From positions 25,082,744 to 25,146,743 of the forward strand of contig NC_059349.1 of the NCBI RefSeq assembly GCF_019703515.2: a stretch of 64,000 nucleotides of DNA. Reading direction: 5' to 3'. The notes under the pieces are model-generated. The model was given only the letters and a program-made list of their open reading frames with translations, had not been told where the DNA came from and made no database searches. This DNA comes from Myxocyprinus asiaticus (taxonomy: Eukaryota; Chordata; Actinopteri; Cypriniformes; Catostomidae). Positions 61,097 to 64,000 of this stretch are shown here, piece after piece. How positions within the stretch are numbered: the first letter of the stretch is position 1; every line of letters begins with the position of its first letter. Position numbers and translations under genes: made by a program.

Positions 61097-64000
61097 ATGT
61101 ACAGTTGTATAGTTGCAATTATTCTGAGGTGATTAACCCAATATTGTGCATGTTTTCATTTATAGGTTGCGAAGAGATCTGATGTGAGGAAATTCAAATT
61201 GTCACCTAACTAAAACATCAAAACCACTCCAGTCTAATTTGTTACATTCATAAAATCAAATATTACTTGCAATGTTTACCTTTCATCATATCACAAGTTA
61301 TGCTTGACCGTTCTGATCTTTTTAGAAAGATAATAACCACCACCATACACCTTTCAGGCGAAATGTCATTGTAATGAGCATTTAATTAGTGTGTCTCATT
61401 TATTGTTTTGTCATTGTAGGCCTCATTCATTCATATTCATCATTCGAGTGGAAGGATTCATACTAATCAAGATTGAAGTGGCAAGTCATCCACAGCATCA
61501 GGGAATATGGTATGCTGTGTTATAGTGGTCCTAGGGCAGAAATAATGTCAAAACAATAAACATTTTGTAAGACACATAACCTAACAGAAAACCACATTAA
61601 AAAGTCTCCAAACTGCAATACCTGCAGTCATGAATTGGAAAACTGGAAGAGAACCAGAGGGAAGAGATTTATGGTTTGGCCCTGAGCATGTGGGATTTGC
61701 TTTGTACTTACCCATGTATTTTCCAGAATGTGCTGTATCTGTGCAAAGATGGCCGCGCTTCTTCCATGAAACCCACACAATTCATTCTGGCATTGTAAAA
61801 GCCTTAATTTGCAGGCACTCATTATTTACCTGATCATGATTGCTTAACCAAAACAAAGTGAGAGTGAGAGAGAATATCCTGGGATGAATTATGGCCAGCT
61901 GTGCACTATGTTTCAAAGATGTTTTCACACCTCACATCCTTCAACATTTCAACTTTTGTTTAAGAATGAAAAGACCTGAAACTGGGAAGTGTTTCTGCAG
62001 AGATCCTTGGCACAGGAAAAGAGTTTAACCATTTTCTGTCAGCTGTTGAAACTTCCTATAAGGATTTAGTTTTTTCAATTTGCTCTCCCTGTGGATTTGA
62101 GTGGTTTTCCAGGGCTCTGAGATTGGCTGCTTTAAAACTGGAGAAATCCCCTCTTACATACAGTCATATCCTCTGATCCTTGACTTCTCTCCTTCTAACC
62201 TTACAGCGACCAAAGTGTTTGTCACGCTCTGAAAGGTTAGAGAGTTTGTATTTTTAATTTAACAGTCAGGGTCAGATCAAGGGGGATGCTGGGGTGGGCT
62301 TTGCCCCCCTCCCCCCAAGCACAAATTGTAATGGTGCTAAACCTAAAACTTAAAGTATACTTCAGTCAGAAGCGAATGGCAACAGAGTGCATGAACTCTG
62401 AACGCGCGCAGCCCATTTTTCCTAACCGTGTGTCTTTGAAAGCACAGAATGCGCATGCGCCTGGAATTACTTGCACTAATTGGTGGTTCCACAAGGTTGC
62501 AAAATTCACATTTGAGCCGTTGCTGTCACGAAGAAGTGATAGATGTAATTGCAGGTAAACAATCTTCGTTATGTGTTATTGCCCCCTTTATGTAACCGTT
62601 CTAAATCCTGTCCTGTCAACAGTAGAGAATATTATGAGACTTTAGTTAAAAACTGCATTATGGGGAATCTGCTGAACATTTCACAAATGAGTTGGACATG
62701 TTTATGTTAATTACAACATGCAGCCTATTTTGAGTGGTTAGGGCTTGTAACTGGCAAGAAATTCTGCTTTATATGGAAAACACAGTGCATCCAGTTAGAG
62801 GAGCAAGGCACATGGCTTTGGCAATTTACAGAATCTTGAGGAAATGACAGAAATGAGAGTAGTTTGCAGTTGATTAGATTTAGAAGATTAAATATAGTTC
62901 CCATTTCATTATGTCAATTCACATTGCTCTAAAGCTGAAATAATATCCTTCTATTTCATCAAAAGATGAATCTTATGCATTTGAATGTATTAAAGTCTCA
63001 GTGTGTAAGTTATTAAGATGCAAATCTATGTGGCAGCTTTAGCAGTAGCAATGTAAGTAATGGATTCAGGGTCATGTTTATTCTGTTTTTAACAGATGCA
63101 TCAACACACAATTTTAGCAAGATAAGAAGGCAATAAACAACATGTTCAAATTACAACCCGTTACTCTGCTCTCCCATACAAAGTTTAGAACTTTCAGCAG
63201 AACTTCAGGCCCAATCAGATGTCACTGATCATAAAAATCCCCATATGTCACAATCAACAAATGTTCAGTCATGCTAGTAAACTGGTTTCTGTCATGAAGT
63301 TTACAACACTTGACATAGTTATTCCTTTTAACCACAAGATGGCATTCGCAAATTCCTCACAGGATTTATCTCTTGTATCGCCCTTGAATTTTTCACATTC
63401 CTCAATGCTTATCATTGCCAAATAAGTATGTGGAAGTCAGGCATCATGCACTATTCTAACGACTTTGTTTCCTCTAACGTCAATAAGCCTAGAACAATAT
63501 GATAAAAAACAAAAAGGAACATTACAATACAAGAAAATTTTATTACAGTATTTGTTACAAATTGGCTATCATGGCTAAATCATAATAGAAATTGATTGTT
63601 AACTGCAAGAGGAATGGTAGAAAGATTTGGGCTGGGAATTATTTGTTGCACTACAAAGAAGTGAAAACTTTTAAAGAGTGGACAATGTGCATACTTCAGA
63701 CTTGACTGAAACCACATGTCTGAAGCTCGATCAAACTGAAATGTTTTCACATCTGCTGCTTGGAAAAATCCTGTGAAAATGAATTAGTATCTAGCTGATT
63801 TTCAGTCAGTGTAATAGATGTATAACAGCAATGCCTGTGAGAAACTCAATCCCTAATTCTAAAATTAAACATGTCTTAAAGCTAGGCATATTTTAAATGT
63901 TTAAATATTTTATTACATTTTCTTCCTCTAAATGTATGGTTAAAACGTTACATGTGGATTTTTTTAAAAGTTACTCTAGGAAACTTGTTAAGAAATGTTG
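61097..64000. other. Non-coding, no gene seen
   Basis: AT-rich DNA with a GC-rich patch at 62275-62330. No recognised exon, repeat end or RNA gene. Short ORFs here have no domain. Confidence 0.5.

Overview
The window is vertebrate nuclear DNA from a teleost, most likely a cyprinid. The evidence is spliced genes with GT-AG introns, no operon structure, AT-rich introns with long (TA)n runs, and a dense load of fish transposons: Tc1, hAT, TTAA-flanked fold-back MITEs, tRNA-derived SINEs and DIRS-type tyrosine-recombinase retrotransposons. The species assignment is an inference from repeat families I recognise. About 4% of the window or less is host coding sequence.

Host genes, left to right. 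(1) fbxl7, minus strand: only the first two coding exons (15561-15525 and 6855-6766) are inside; the F-box/LRR body lies beyond base 1. Bases 1-15524 are therefore mostly fbxl7 intron 2 and intron 1, filled with MITEs, a SINE and hAT relics. (2) A C7orf25 (UPF0415) homologue, plus strand: intact single-exon ORF 17496-18809 with a 5' leader exon ending at 16416. It is head-to-head with fbxl7 across roughly 0.8 kb. (3) rala, plus strand: four coding exons, 37501-38844, giving a complete 202-residue Ral GTPase with P-loop, NKSD and a CCIL prenylation box. (4) mplkip (TTDN1), minus strand: two exons, 43796-43470 and 43258-43058, giving 175 residues. RALA, MPLKIP and C7orf25 all lie on human 7p14, while FBXL7 is on human 5p, so the block joins two human segments. 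No exon of a fifth host gene was recognised in 44-64 kb.

Mobile DNA. 10.9-12.6 kb and 24.8-26.1 kb hold non-autonomous hAT elements, each with an exact 8-bp target duplication. 19.9-23.15 kb is a Tc1 element split by a second Tc1. 26.2-27.5 kb is a third Tc1 copy. 28.05-32.2 kb is a DIRS-type relic that keeps its ORF1 but whose centre is occupied by a Ty3/Gypsy RNase H fragment. 53.1-56.5 kb is a second DIRS-type relic with RNase H and tyrosine-recombinase remnants between long inverted repeats. Several TTAA-bounded fold-back elements lie in 34-60 kb, three of them with another element inside.

All transposon proteins seen are broken. The items most worth a second look are the shared fold-back architecture of the terminal blocks in the two DIRS-type relics, the nested insertions with readable target duplications, a strong 23.3-kb hairpin grown on a truncated SINE, and the fbxl7/C7orf25 bidirectional promoter with overlapping upstream ORFs. 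I did not find a clearly new biological system.
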